DNA of 64,000 nt, from NCBI GenBank assembly GCA_020692215.1, contig JAIMKW010000001.1, forward strand, positions 408,442-472,441, written 5' to 3'. The notes beneath the pieces are model-generated. The model worked only from the letters and a program-made list of their open reading frames with translations. It made no database searches and was not told the DNA's origin. This DNA comes from Sandarakinorhabdus sp. GTDB lineage: Bacteria > Pseudomonadota > Alphaproteobacteria > Sphingomonadales > Sphingomonadaceae. Shown here one piece after another: positions 7,187 to 15,143 of this stretch (its first letter is position 1; each line of letters begins with the position of its first letter). A program made the translations under genes and the position numbers.

Positions 7187-9790
7187 ATGACTCTGACAAA
7201 AAGTCTTGCTGCGTGCGGATTGATTCTGACGACAGCAACGCCGGCCGCTGCATTGGAAATTTCGTCATGGGAGGCCGCAGAGGCCAATGTTCGGGCGGGC
7301 GTCAGCACGGCGCTTCGGCAACCGAATGCGATTGTGTCTGCCAACGCGGGTGTGGTGCGGACGCCGCTGACCCGCACGACGGTGCTGACCACGAATCTGC
7401 CTGCAGCAGTGGCCCCAGTTGTTCGGGCTCCGGCTGTCGCTGCTCCGGCCGTCGTGACGCCGGTGATTGCCAAGGCGGCTGTGGCCAGTCCCGTTGTTTC
7501 GTCGCCGATCACCCTTTCGCAGTTTGTGCCGACGCAGGTTTCGAAGCCCGCCGCGGTTTCCGCGCCTTCGGTGCGGGTGGCAACGCCGGCGACGAAGGCT
7601 TCAACCCCGACACCGGTGCGCAGCGCAGTTTCGGCGCAAGCGCCCCAGGCTCCGGCGAACCCGTTTGTATTTGACCTTGGAGGGTTCTCCTTTGCGTCGA
7701 TGACGAATGCCGTAAACGCGGCCATCGCCGCCTATGGCGGGCCGCTGGTCGATTCCATCAGCGAAGCAGCATCGGCTGCAGCCGACACCCTTTCGGCTGC
7801 GACGGATGCAGCAATCGAAACTGTGACTGCGGTGGTGACGCCCGTTGTCCAGACGGTAACGGAAACGGTTCGCACCCTTTCGCTGGTTCCCCAATACGCA
7901 TCCCAGCCTGCGGCGGTTGAACCTGTGGTTCAGGCTCCCCTCGAGCCAACGCCGACAACCGAAGCCGGCCTGGGCAATGTTGCGCCGGCAGATCCGGCAC
8001 CGGCACCTGGTCCCGCACCCGCACCCGCACCCGCACCCGCACCCGCACCCGCACCGGTGCCCGATCCCACGCCCGATCCGGTCGTGGCCCCCCCGGTCTC
8101 ATCCACGCCATCCGATCAATACAAGGCGCCGCAAGGGATCGGCACGGTCTATTATGTTGATTTTGCCAGTGGCGATGATGCCAACAGCGGCACTTCGGCG
8201 ACCAAGCCGTGGAAGCGCGCGCCTGGCGATGCCGAAGCGACGGGCATACCGGCTTCGATCGTGCTGAAGGGTGGCGACACCGTGCGCTTCAAGGGTGGCG
8301 TAAGCTATCGCGGGAGCCTTCGCGTGAAGTTCAGCGGGACCGCGCAGGCCCCGATTGTCTACACCGGCACGGGCTTTGGCACCGGAAGCGCCATTTTTGA
8401 TGGTGCCGATGCTGTCACTTCGTCTGTTCCATGCCCAAGCCAATCGGCTTGCGGCGGTGCGCCGAACTGGAGCAGCTTGCGACTGGTGAAATATGTCGAA
8501 CCGACAAACACCACCTATCGCAAGCTGTTCGATGAAGCCGGAGCGCTGTTCGAGGCCAGATCGCCGGTTTCGTCCGACCCCTTCTGGGGCGACAATATCA
8601 ACGAAATGATTGTGATTGCGAAGGCGCAAGCCAGTGCAATCCTGGAAGGGCGCATAGACAATGCCGCGCTGGCTGCGGCCGCCGCCAAGGAGCCCAATGC
8701 CCGGCTTCTGCTGTGGGAATCCGGAAATCTGGTGAAGGAGCGCAGCATCCTTTCGGTCTCGGGGTCCACCATCTACTTCGATGCGACCGGCGTGAAGCCC
8801 TACACCGATCGTGACAGCCGCGCTGCCATTGTCGGGGCAGTGAAGGCGCTGACCAAGCCCGGCCTGTATGCAATCCTCTCGCCGGGGACTGCAGTTGTCT
8901 ATCCGCGCAAGACCGGTGGGTCAGGCCTGTTCGTCGGATCCGGCCGCTTTGCCTTCAACATGAACGGCCAGTCGAACATCATCATCGGCGGCTTCGAGTT
9001 CCTGCGCGGCACGGCCGATACCAAGGAATTCTATCGCGGTGTCGCCATTGCCAATCACTCGTCGAAGATTGTCCAGAACCTGGTGATCGAGCAGAACAGG
9101 TTTGCGCATTCGGCCATCAAGACCGGGCGCGGCATCATCCATCTCGGGAAGTCCGACGGCGTAACCATCCGCAACAACAGCCTGTCGGATCTCGAGTTCG
9201 GATCCGGGATGCGGTTGTTCGGCAGCAACTACCTGGTGGAACGCAACCGACTGCAGCGGATCGGGCGGACCGGCATCTACATGGGCGGCGTGGTGAACGG
9301 GACGGTGCGAACCAATATCCTGGCCGAACTGACCAGCGTCCACGGCAACGCCCTGTCCTTCTACCTGCAGAACCGGAATATCCTGGTGACGAACAACTGT
9401 GTCTATGCTGCCACCCGGCCGCTGACATGGCATGGCTACAGTACGGCACCCATGGTCAACAATCTGCAGTTCATCGGCAATATCCTGCTCACCACAGCAA
9501 CCGGCGACCATGCCTCGGCAAGCTGGGGCGGGTTCACCGGCGGTGTGACCTATCGCAACAACCTGGCCATCGGCAGCAAGTACGGGATCCTGCTGAACGC
9601 CAAGGACACGAATGTGTCGGTGACCCAGAACCGCATGCGCAAGATTGTCTTCAGCGGTGGTCAGCCGGCAGCCTGGGATGTTTCCAACAACCAGCTCGAT
9701 GCCACCTATGCGGAGGTGGCAGACGCCCAGCTGTCGATCAACAGCTGCCGCGCCAGGGGCCACTCGGGCGATCTGGTGGTGACGCTCTGA
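7187..9790 (+). CDS. Exported right-handed beta-helix protein with Pro/Ala stalk
   Basis: This 867-residue protein has a signal peptide (MTLTKSLAACGLILTTATPA, cleavage near AAALE). Residues 20-300 are low-complexity Ala/Val/Pro/Thr sequence ending in a Pro-Ala repeat. From about 320 the sequence is a carbohydrate-active or adhesin-type parallel beta-helix: YYVDFASGDDANSGTS is the usual opening of such domains, and later turns show N-rich ladders such as VTIRNNSLSDLEF and YLVERNRLQRIGRTGIYMGG. Possible roles are polysaccharide lyase, epimerase or surface adhesin; no catalytic residues could be assigned. AAAGGG lies 7 bases before this ATG, preferred to an in-frame ATG at 7139. It stands alone, with hairpins downstream. 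Confidence 0.85.
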   Translation: MTLTKSLAACGLILTTATPAAALEISSWEAAEANVRAGVSTALRQPNAIVSANAGVVRTPLTRTTVLTTNLPAAVAPVVRAPAVAAPAVVTPVIAKAAVASPVVSSPITLSQFVPTQVSKPAAVSAPSVRVATPATKASTPTPVRSAVSAQAPQAPANPFVFDLGGFSFASMTNAVNAAIAAYGGPLVDSISEAASAAADTLSAATDAAIETVTAVVTPVVQTVTETVRTLSLVPQYASQPAAVEPVVQAPLEPTPTTEAGLGNVAPADPAPAPGPAPAPAPAPAPAPAPVPDPTPDPVVAPPVSSTPSDQYKAPQGIGTVYYVDFASGDDANSGTSATKPWKRAPGDAEATGIPASIVLKGGDTVRFKGGVSYRGSLRVKFSGTAQAPIVYTGTGFGTGSAIFDGADAVTSSVPCPSQSACGGAPNWSSLRLVKYVEPTNTTYRKLFDEAGALFEARSPVSSDPFWGDNINEMIVIAKAQASAILEGRIDNAALAAAAAKEPNARLLLWESGNLVKERSILSVSGSTIYFDATGVKPYTDRDSRAAIVGAVKALTKPGLYAILSPGTAVVYPRKTGGSGLFVGSGRFAFNMNGQSNIIIGGFEFLRGTADTKEFYRGVAIANHSSKIVQNLVIEQNRFAHSAIKTGRGIIHLGKSDGVTIRNNSLSDLEFGSGMRLFGSNYLVERNRLQRIGRTGIYMGGVVNGTVRTNILAELTSVHGNALSFYLQNRNILVTNNCVYAATRPLTWHGYSTAPMVNNLQFIGNILLTTATGDHASASWGGFTGGVTYRNNLAIGSKYGILLNAKDTNVSVTQNRMRKIVFSGGQPAAWDVSNNQLDATYAEVADAQLSINSCRARGHSGDLVVTL
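8012..8053 (+). repeat. Seven tandem CCCGCA hexamers (Pro-Ala stalk)
   Basis: Seven exact copies of the hexamer CCCGCA lie within the beta-helix gene and encode alternating Pro-Ala. Degenerate PA/PV/PD/PT units flank them. Gain or loss of copies keeps the frame and only changes linker length between the N-terminal low-complexity region and the beta-helix. Confidence 0.9.
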
Positions 9791-9808
9791 CACAAGAAGA
9801 CAACCCAA

Positions 9809-9876
9809 GCCGGGGTTGAAAAGGGCCCCGGCAACCTTTGGCCGGTGCGCGCTGTCTAGCGGGCGCCGGCCTTTTT
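9809..9876 (+). terminator. Double hairpin terminator after the beta-helix gene
   Basis: The first hairpin has a perfect 7-bp stem (arms 9809-9815 and 9826-9832). The second has 13-base arms at 9840-9852 and 9859-9871 with one G-U pair and one mismatch, followed by five Ts (9872-9876). The second stem contains the stop codon of the convergent phosphotransferase gene (9856), so the two genes share this 3' region. Confidence 0.75.
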
Positions 9877-10935
9877 CGCTTGTTCCCACGCAAGCGCGGC
9901 CAGCGGCTCCACGGTTGCCGACATCGTTTTGGCGTGCGCGTTGGATGCTGTGCCCCTCACAACCCGGCCGCGAATGCCGTGGACGATCGCGGCCAGGCGG
10001 AACATGTTGTAGGAAATGAAGAAATCCATGTTTGCGTTCACCTCTGCCGGATCCCTGCCGACGCGGCTGCAATAGGCTTCCACATAGGCCTGCTCGGTCG
10101 GGATGTTCATGGCTGCAAGATCGCAGTTCACCAGCCCGACGGTGCCCGTGGGGGGCATCCGGTACATCATCAGGTGGTAGGAGAAATCCGCCAGCGGGTG
10201 GCCCAGCGTCGAAAGTTCCCAGTCGAGGACTGCCAGCACCTTGGGTTCGGTGGGGTGGAAGATCATGTTGTCGCACCGGTAATCGCCGTGCACGATCGCC
10301 ACTTCATCGCCCGCAGGGATGTTGTTGGGCAGCCATTCCACCAGCCGGTCCATGTCGGGAACCCGGCCGGCTGCCTCGTCATCCAGATATTGTTTCGACC
10401 AGCGGCCTATCTGGCGGGCGAAATAATTGCCCGGCTTGCCGAAATCCGCAAGCCCGATTGCGGCGGGGTCGATGGTATGAAGGTGCGCCATCGTAGCGTT
10501 CATGGCGTCGAAATATCTGTGGCGCTCCGATGTTGGCACATCGGGGAAGGTGCCGTCCCAGATGATGCGGCCCTCCACACAGTCCATGATGTAGAACCAG
10601 GTGCCGATCACGCTTTCGTCGGTGCACAGGCCGAATGTCTCGGCGACCGGAAAGCCGGCACCGAACAGCGCGGTGATCACCTTGTATTCCCGGTCGACCG
10701 CGTGGGCGGATTTCAGCAGCAGGCCCGGGGGCTTGCGGCGCATCACATAAGAGCGCCCGGGTGTGATGAGCTTGTAGGTCGGGTTGGATTGCCCGCCCTT
10801 GAACTGCTGCACTTCAAGCGGCCCGGAATAGTCGCGCACATTGGCTTCCATCCATGCTTCCAGCGCGGCCTGATCGAAGCGATGCGCCTCGCGCACCTCG
10901 GTCGTGCCCGAAAACTGGGCCTGCCTGTCGGTCAT
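9856..10935 (-). CDS. Phosphotransferase (aminoglycoside-phosphotransferase fold, ACAD10/11-like)
   Basis: This 359-residue protein-kinase-fold phosphotransferase has the Brenner motif HGDYRCDN for catalysis and the metal-binding sequence DWELSTLG. The N-lobe carries QQFKGGQSNPTYKL, typical of the group found beside acyl-CoA dehydrogenases. Such proteins are thought to phosphorylate small hydroxylated substrates such as hydroxyacyl-CoA rather than antibiotics. The frame is open further upstream inside purD, but the ATG at 10935 overlaps the purD stop as ATGA and starts a normal-length protein, so it was chosen. The link to purine synthesis is positional only. Confidence 0.88.
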   Translation of the reverse strand: MTDRQAQFSGTTEVREAHRFDQAALEAWMEANVRDYSGPLEVQQFKGGQSNPTYKLITPGRSYVMRRKPPGLLLKSAHAVDREYKVITALFGAGFPVAETFGLCTDESVIGTWFYIMDCVEGRIIWDGTFPDVPTSERHRYFDAMNATMAHLHTIDPAAIGLADFGKPGNYFARQIGRWSKQYLDDEAAGRVPDMDRLVEWLPNNIPAGDEVAIVHGDYRCDNMIFHPTEPKVLAVLDWELSTLGHPLADFSYHLMMYRMPPTGTVGLVNCDLAAMNIPTEQAYVEAYCSRVGRDPAEVNANMDFFISYNMFRLAAIVHGIRGRVVRGTASNAHAKTMSATVEPLAALAWEQAKKAGAR

Positions 10936-12230
10936 TTCTGTCTCTCCCCGGACATGGTTTCGCGTTCGATCTCGCGCCAGCCGATATCGGCCCTGCAGAA
11001 GCCATCGGCAAAGCTGATCTTTTCGATTGCCGCATAGGCTGTGGCGGTTGCAGCGTTCACGCTGGCCCCCGTGGCGGTGACTGCGAGGACGCGGCCACCT
11101 GTGGATATCAGGCGCCCGTCCGCATGGAGTGCGGTGCCGGCGTGAAAGACGATTGCGCCCTCGCGCTGTGCCGGATCGAGGCCGCCGATGAGGCCGCCTC
11201 TGGCCGGTGTGCCGGGATAGCCGCGCGCCGCAATCACCACGGTTGCAGCAACGCCCGGCTTCCAGCCCACGCATTGCCCGGCAAGGCTGCCGGTGGCGGC
11301 TGCATGCAGGATTTCCACCAGATCGCTTTCCATCAGCGCCATCAGCACCTGGCATTCAGGATCGCCGAAGCGAACATTATATTCGACAAGGCTGGGGCCT
11401 GTGTGCGTGAGCATCAGGCCGGTGAACAGAACACCGGCGAAGGGCGTGCCGCGGGCCGCCATGGCCTTCAGCGTCGGTTCCACGATCTCGGCCATGGCGC
11501 GCGCCTGGAGTTCGGGCGAGAAGACGCTGGCGGGGCCATAGGCACCCATGCCGCCGGTGTTTGCGCCCGTGTCGCCTTCGCCGACCCGCTTGTGATCCTG
11601 CACCGCGATGAGTGGAAGGGCCGAGGCGCCGTCCGACAGCACGAAAAAGCTGACTTCCTCGCCATCGAGAAAGGCCTCGATCACCACTTCGGCGCCATCC
11701 TCCTCGAACAGGGCGCGCAGCGCGGCTTCGGCTTCGGCATGGCTTTCCGCAACCGTGACCCCCTTGCCCGCTGCAAGGCCATCGGCCTTCACCACCACGG
11801 GAAGCGGGTGGGCCCTTGCATAGGCAAGGGCGGGGCCGAGCGCATCGAACCGGGCATAGGCCGCAGTGGGAATCCCCGCTTCATCGCACAGCGCCTTGGT
11901 GAAGGCTTTGGAAGCCTCCAGCCGGGAAGCGGCCGCCGATGGCCCGAACACCGGGATGCCGGCGGCCGAAAGCGCATCGGCGACGCCGGCTGCAAGCGGG
12001 GCTTCCGGGCCGATGACCACAAGGCCTGTCCCATGCGCTTGCGCCCAGGCGGTGACAGCCGTGCCATCAAGGATATCAAGGCCGGGAACCAACGTTGCAA
12101 CCGATGCGATGCCGGGATTGCCCGGTGCTGCAAACAGCGCTTGGCAGTGCGGCGACTGGCTGAGCTTCCAGGCCAGCGCATGTTCGCGCCCGCCCGAGCC
12201 GAGAAGCAGGATGGAAAGGGGTTCGATCAT
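10932..12230 (-). CDS. purD: Phosphoribosylamine--glycine ligase (GAR synthetase)
   Basis: This 432-residue enzyme makes GAR from phosphoribosylamine, glycine and ATP, step 2 of purine synthesis. The N-terminus LLLGSGGREHALAWKL is diagnostic. The ATP-grasp core shows PVVVKADGLAAGKGV and the Mg-binding region YNVRFGDPECQVLM. An in-frame ATG 36 bases upstream would add an atypical Arg/Ala-rich extension, so the ATG at 12230 is preferred. No strong Shine-Dalgarno is visible. It is divergent from xseA (87 bases) and coupled to the downstream phosphotransferase by ATGA. Confidence 0.96.
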   Translation of the reverse strand: MIEPLSILLLGSGGREHALAWKLSQSPHCQALFAAPGNPGIASVATLVPGLDILDGTAVTAWAQAHGTGLVVIGPEAPLAAGVADALSAAGIPVFGPSAAASRLEASKAFTKALCDEAGIPTAAYARFDALGPALAYARAHPLPVVVKADGLAAGKGVTVAESHAEAEAALRALFEEDGAEVVIEAFLDGEEVSFFVLSDGASALPLIAVQDHKRVGEGDTGANTGGMGAYGPASVFSPELQARAMAEIVEPTLKAMAARGTPFAGVLFTGLMLTHTGPSLVEYNVRFGDPECQVLMALMESDLVEILHAAATGSLAGQCVGWKPGVAATVVIAARGYPGTPARGGLIGGLDPAQREGAIVFHAGTALHADGRLISTGGRVLAVTATGASVNAATATAYAAIEKISFADGFCRADIGWREIERETMSGERQK

Positions 12231-12317
12231 GCTTTGGGCATAGCGAGGCGCGGGCCGGGCTGCCACCCTCTAGCCGGGCAGGTTTGAAGATGGCGGCTTG
12301 CCGGTCTATCTGGGGGC

Positions 12318-13742
12318 ATGGCCACAGCTTCCCCCAATGTTCCCGAATATTCGGTGTCCGAGCTCGCCCAGAGCGTGAGGCGCACATTGGAGGGATCCTT
12401 TGGCCTGGTGCGGGTGCGGGGCGAGATTTCCGGTTTCAAGCATTATGCCTCAGGCCACGGCTATTTCGACCTGAAGGATGCAGACGCTGCAATCGCATCC
12501 GTGATGTGGCGGCCGAACATGGCCAGGCTGGCGTTCCGGCCCGAGGATGGGCTGGAGGTGATCGCCACCGGAAAGGTTTCGGGCTATCCCAAGACATCGA
12601 AATACCAGCTGATCATCGAGCGGATGGAAGTGGCGGGTGTCGGCGCGCTTCTGAAACAGATCGAGGAGCGACGGATTCGGCTGGAGGCCGAGGGTCTGTT
12701 CGACCGATCGAGAAAGCCCGCGAGGCCGTTTCTGCCGACGCATATCGGCGTGATCACATCGCCTTCGGGCGCCGTGATCCGGGATATCCTGCACCGGCTG
12801 CAGGATCGCTTTCCGCGCCGTGTGACCGTGTGGCCTGTTCCCGTGCAGGGCGACGGCGCTGCGCCGCGAATCGCGGCTGCCATTGCCGGGTTCAATGCCA
12901 TGCCGGAGGGACGACGGCCGGATCTGCTGATCGTGGCGCGGGGTGGAGGTTCGATCGAGGACCTGATGGCCTTCAACGCGGAATCCGTCGTGCGGGCGGC
13001 GGCAGCCAGCGCGATTCCGCTGATTTCGGCGGTTGGGCACGAGACGGACACAACGCTGATCGACTTTGCCTCTGCCCTGCGGGCCCCGACGCCGACAGCG
13101 GCAGCAGAGCTGGCTGTTCCGGTGCGGGCCGAGCTGATCGAGACGCTTGCGGATTTCGGGCTTCGCGCAGCGCGGGGCGAGCGCAGGGCCCGCCTGCTGC
13201 GCCGCGAACGGCTGGAGGCGCTGTCCGCCCGGCTTCCGCGCCCGGCAGCGCTTGCCGGCCTTGCGCGCCAGCGGCTGGATGACGTGGGGGACCGGCTCCC
13301 ACGGGCGCTGGCGGGGCGGTCCCAGCTGTTGCGCGCGCGTCTGGCTTCGCTGGCCGACCGCCTGACGCCGCGCCTGCTGGAACAGGGCGTCGCGCGGGAG
13401 CGGGCCCGGCTGGAATCGCCAAGGGTGACACCGAACCCGGCGCTGCTCAGGGCCCGCATTGCCGCTGCGCGGGCGGCGCTTGCCTCCGGTTTCCGGCTTG
13501 CGGAAAGCCTGTCGCCCAAGGCCGTATTGTCGCGTGGTTTTGTTCTGGTTACCCTTCCCGATGGCCGGATTGCCAAGCGCGTTGCAGACGCAGCCGGAGC
13601 GCCCGTGCTGCATCTGGCCTTTGCTGATGGGCAGCTTGCGGCCTATCCTGCCGGAAGCGTGCCACCTGCGCCGCGCAAGCCGGACGGTGCCGGGGGCGAA
13701 ACCCCGGCCACATCACCGCCGCTCCAGGGGCGGCTGCTTTGA
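12318..13742 (+). CDS. xseA: Exodeoxyribonuclease VII large subunit
   Basis: This 474-residue catalytic subunit of ExoVII degrades single-stranded DNA to oligonucleotides together with XseB. The N-terminal OB-fold begins YSVSELAQSVRRTLE and includes VRVRGEISGFKHYASGHGYF. The catalytic core contains ITSPSGAVIRDILHRL, the conserved ARGGGSIEDL and SAVGHETDTTLIDF. A long Arg-rich helical region follows, and the C-terminus has SPKAVLSRGFVLV. xseB is not adjacent. A DUF2093 gene follows 10 bases downstream, in likely co-transcription. Confidence 0.96.
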   Translation: MATASPNVPEYSVSELAQSVRRTLEGSFGLVRVRGEISGFKHYASGHGYFDLKDADAAIASVMWRPNMARLAFRPEDGLEVIATGKVSGYPKTSKYQLIIERMEVAGVGALLKQIEERRIRLEAEGLFDRSRKPARPFLPTHIGVITSPSGAVIRDILHRLQDRFPRRVTVWPVPVQGDGAAPRIAAAIAGFNAMPEGRRPDLLIVARGGGSIEDLMAFNAESVVRAAAASAIPLISAVGHETDTTLIDFASALRAPTPTAAAELAVPVRAELIETLADFGLRAARGERRARLLRRERLEALSARLPRPAALAGLARQRLDDVGDRLPRALAGRSQLLRARLASLADRLTPRLLEQGVARERARLESPRVTPNPALLRARIAAARAALASGFRLAESLSPKAVLSRGFVLVTLPDGRIAKRVADAAGAPVLHLAFADGQLAAYPAGSVPPAPRKPDGAGGETPATSPPLQGRLL

Positions 13743-13752
13743 AAGACATGCC

Positions 13753-13971
13753 ATGCTGAACTTCATCGCCGGAAAGCCCGCCCGGATCCGCTATCTTGCC
13801 GGCACCTACAAGCTGCTGGCCGATGGAGATCATGTGATCTGCGCCGTCACCCAGCAGAAGATTCCGCTTTCGAGCCTGCGCTACTGGAGCCATGAACTGC
13901 AGGAGCCCTATGCATCGGCAGAAGCGGCCGCTGCGCGCTATGCGGAAGCGCGCGCGAAGGGCCTTTTGTGA
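13753..13971 (+). CDS. DUF2093 domain-containing small protein
   Basis: This 72-residue acidic/basic protein begins MLNFIAGKPARIRYLAGTYK and contains GDHVICAVTQQKIPLSSLRYW, the pattern of the alphaproteobacterial DUF2093 family. Its function is unknown. The family is very often found next to xseA, as here. It starts 10 bases after the xseA stop and overlaps or abuts the M23 peptidase gene. The protein has one Cys and no signal peptide. Confidence 0.85.
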   Translation: MLNFIAGKPARIRYLAGTYKLLADGDHVICAVTQQKIPLSSLRYWSHELQEPYASAEAAAARYAEARAKGLL

Positions 13972-13975
13972 GGTG

Positions 13976-14863
13976 ATGGCTTTCAGAGCCGGCCTTGCAG
14001 CGGCCTTGCTGCTGGGGATGCCTCTTGCGTCGGAGGCTGCGCCAGCAGCTGAAGGCGAGACAAAGCCTGCGCAGGCAAAGCTTGAAATCGCGGGCGCAAT
14101 CCAGCCTGGCGGGCTGCTGTTCGTGAAGGCGCCCCCTGGCACCAGTGCGCTGAAGGTGAACGGCCAGGCTGTGCTCCCTGCCCCGGATGGCCGCTTCCTC
14201 GTGGGTCTGCCGCGCGATTCGCAAGGGTCGATCCTGTTGCAGGCCGATCGCGTTGCCGCCCCGCCGGTGCAAGCGGAGCTGGTGGTGCCCCGGCGAACGT
14301 ACCGTATCCAGCGCCTGCCCGCCTTGGGCACTACCGATACGCCCGCACAGGACTGGCTTGATCGCCGGGCGAGGGAGGTGGCGCAGATCAGCGCTGCCAA
14401 ACAGGCTGCCGCCGCGGACCAGACTGCGGCGTCAGGCTATGGACAAATGTTCAGCCGGCCAGCCGCTGGACGGATAAGTGGTGTTTATGGGTCACAGCGT
14501 GTGTTCGGGGGTCTGGAGCGGCCACCGCACTGGGGGCTGGATATTGCCAATGCGACCGGAACGCCGATCCGGGCTCCGGCTGAAGGCATCGTCAGGCTGG
14601 CGGGCGGCCCCTATCTGCTGGAGGGCAATATGATCGTGCTCGATCATGGGGCGGGCCTTGTAACACTCTATGTCCATCTGGACCGGCTGGCTGTGAAAAG
14701 CGGGGACAAGGTGAAACAGGGCGAGCAGCTTGGCACCATCGGAACGACCGGGCGATCCACCGGGCCGCATCTGCACTGGGGGCTCAGCCTGATGCGTCCG
14801 CCTGCCAGGGGTGGTGGCCAGTTCGCTGAAATGCGGCTTGATCCGGCGCTGCTGCTGAACTGA
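13976..14863 (+). CDS. M23-family peptidase (LytM/murein hydrolase activator type)
   Basis: This protein of about 295 residues has a signal peptide (MAFRAGLAAALLLG, cleavage near SEA-APA). The C-terminal LytM domain contains HWGLDIA and HLHWGL, the Zn ligands of active M23 endopeptidases, so it probably cuts peptidoglycan cross-links in the periplasm. The middle 100 residues are an N-terminal beta domain plus linker. The start is uncertain: an ATG at 13940 would add a basic n-region (MRKRARRAF) but overlaps the previous gene by 32 bases. The ATG at 13976 has only a weak GAGG close by. Confidence 0.88.
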   Translation: MAFRAGLAAALLLGMPLASEAAPAAEGETKPAQAKLEIAGAIQPGGLLFVKAPPGTSALKVNGQAVLPAPDGRFLVGLPRDSQGSILLQADRVAAPPVQAELVVPRRTYRIQRLPALGTTDTPAQDWLDRRAREVAQISAAKQAAAADQTAASGYGQMFSRPAAGRISGVYGSQRVFGGLERPPHWGLDIANATGTPIRAPAEGIVRLAGGPYLLEGNMIVLDHGAGLVTLYVHLDRLAVKSGDKVKQGEQLGTIGTTGRSTGPHLHWGLSLMRPPARGGGQFAEMRLDPALLLN

Positions 14864-15143
14864 CAGAAGCGGCCATTGCTGTGAATGCGAACTGTTGCTG
14901 TTTTAACACAGGCTTCTGGAACAATGACGCCGGACGCTACGGGCGCTTTACAGTTCCACGACAAATTGGCGATACGCAGCACCAAGCCATCAGGCGACCG
15001 GGCGAATTGTGCCCCTTGCTCTTCCAGCGTTTCGCTGCTGAGCGGGCGGCGGGACAAACCCGAAAACCGAACGGCCAGGCGCGGGGGGATAATCGGCAGT
15101 CAAGCCGGTCCGCTTCTGGCTCATAAACGGAAGGACTGAATAC
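14864..15143. other. 280-base gene-free leader ahead of a TonB-dependent receptor
   Basis: No coding sequence could be supported here. A loose inverted repeat CAGAAGC / GCTTCTG lies just after the peptidase stop (14864-14870 and 14911-14917). The rest is probably promoter plus a long 5' untranslated region of the receptor at 15144. No B12-box or other riboswitch core was recognised. Confidence 0.4.

Noticed and set aside
8012..8053. Short tandem repeats considered as CRISPR
   Set aside because: The units are six bases with no spacers and lie in frame in a coding region; the same holds for 53713-53772 and the 15-base units at 49804.
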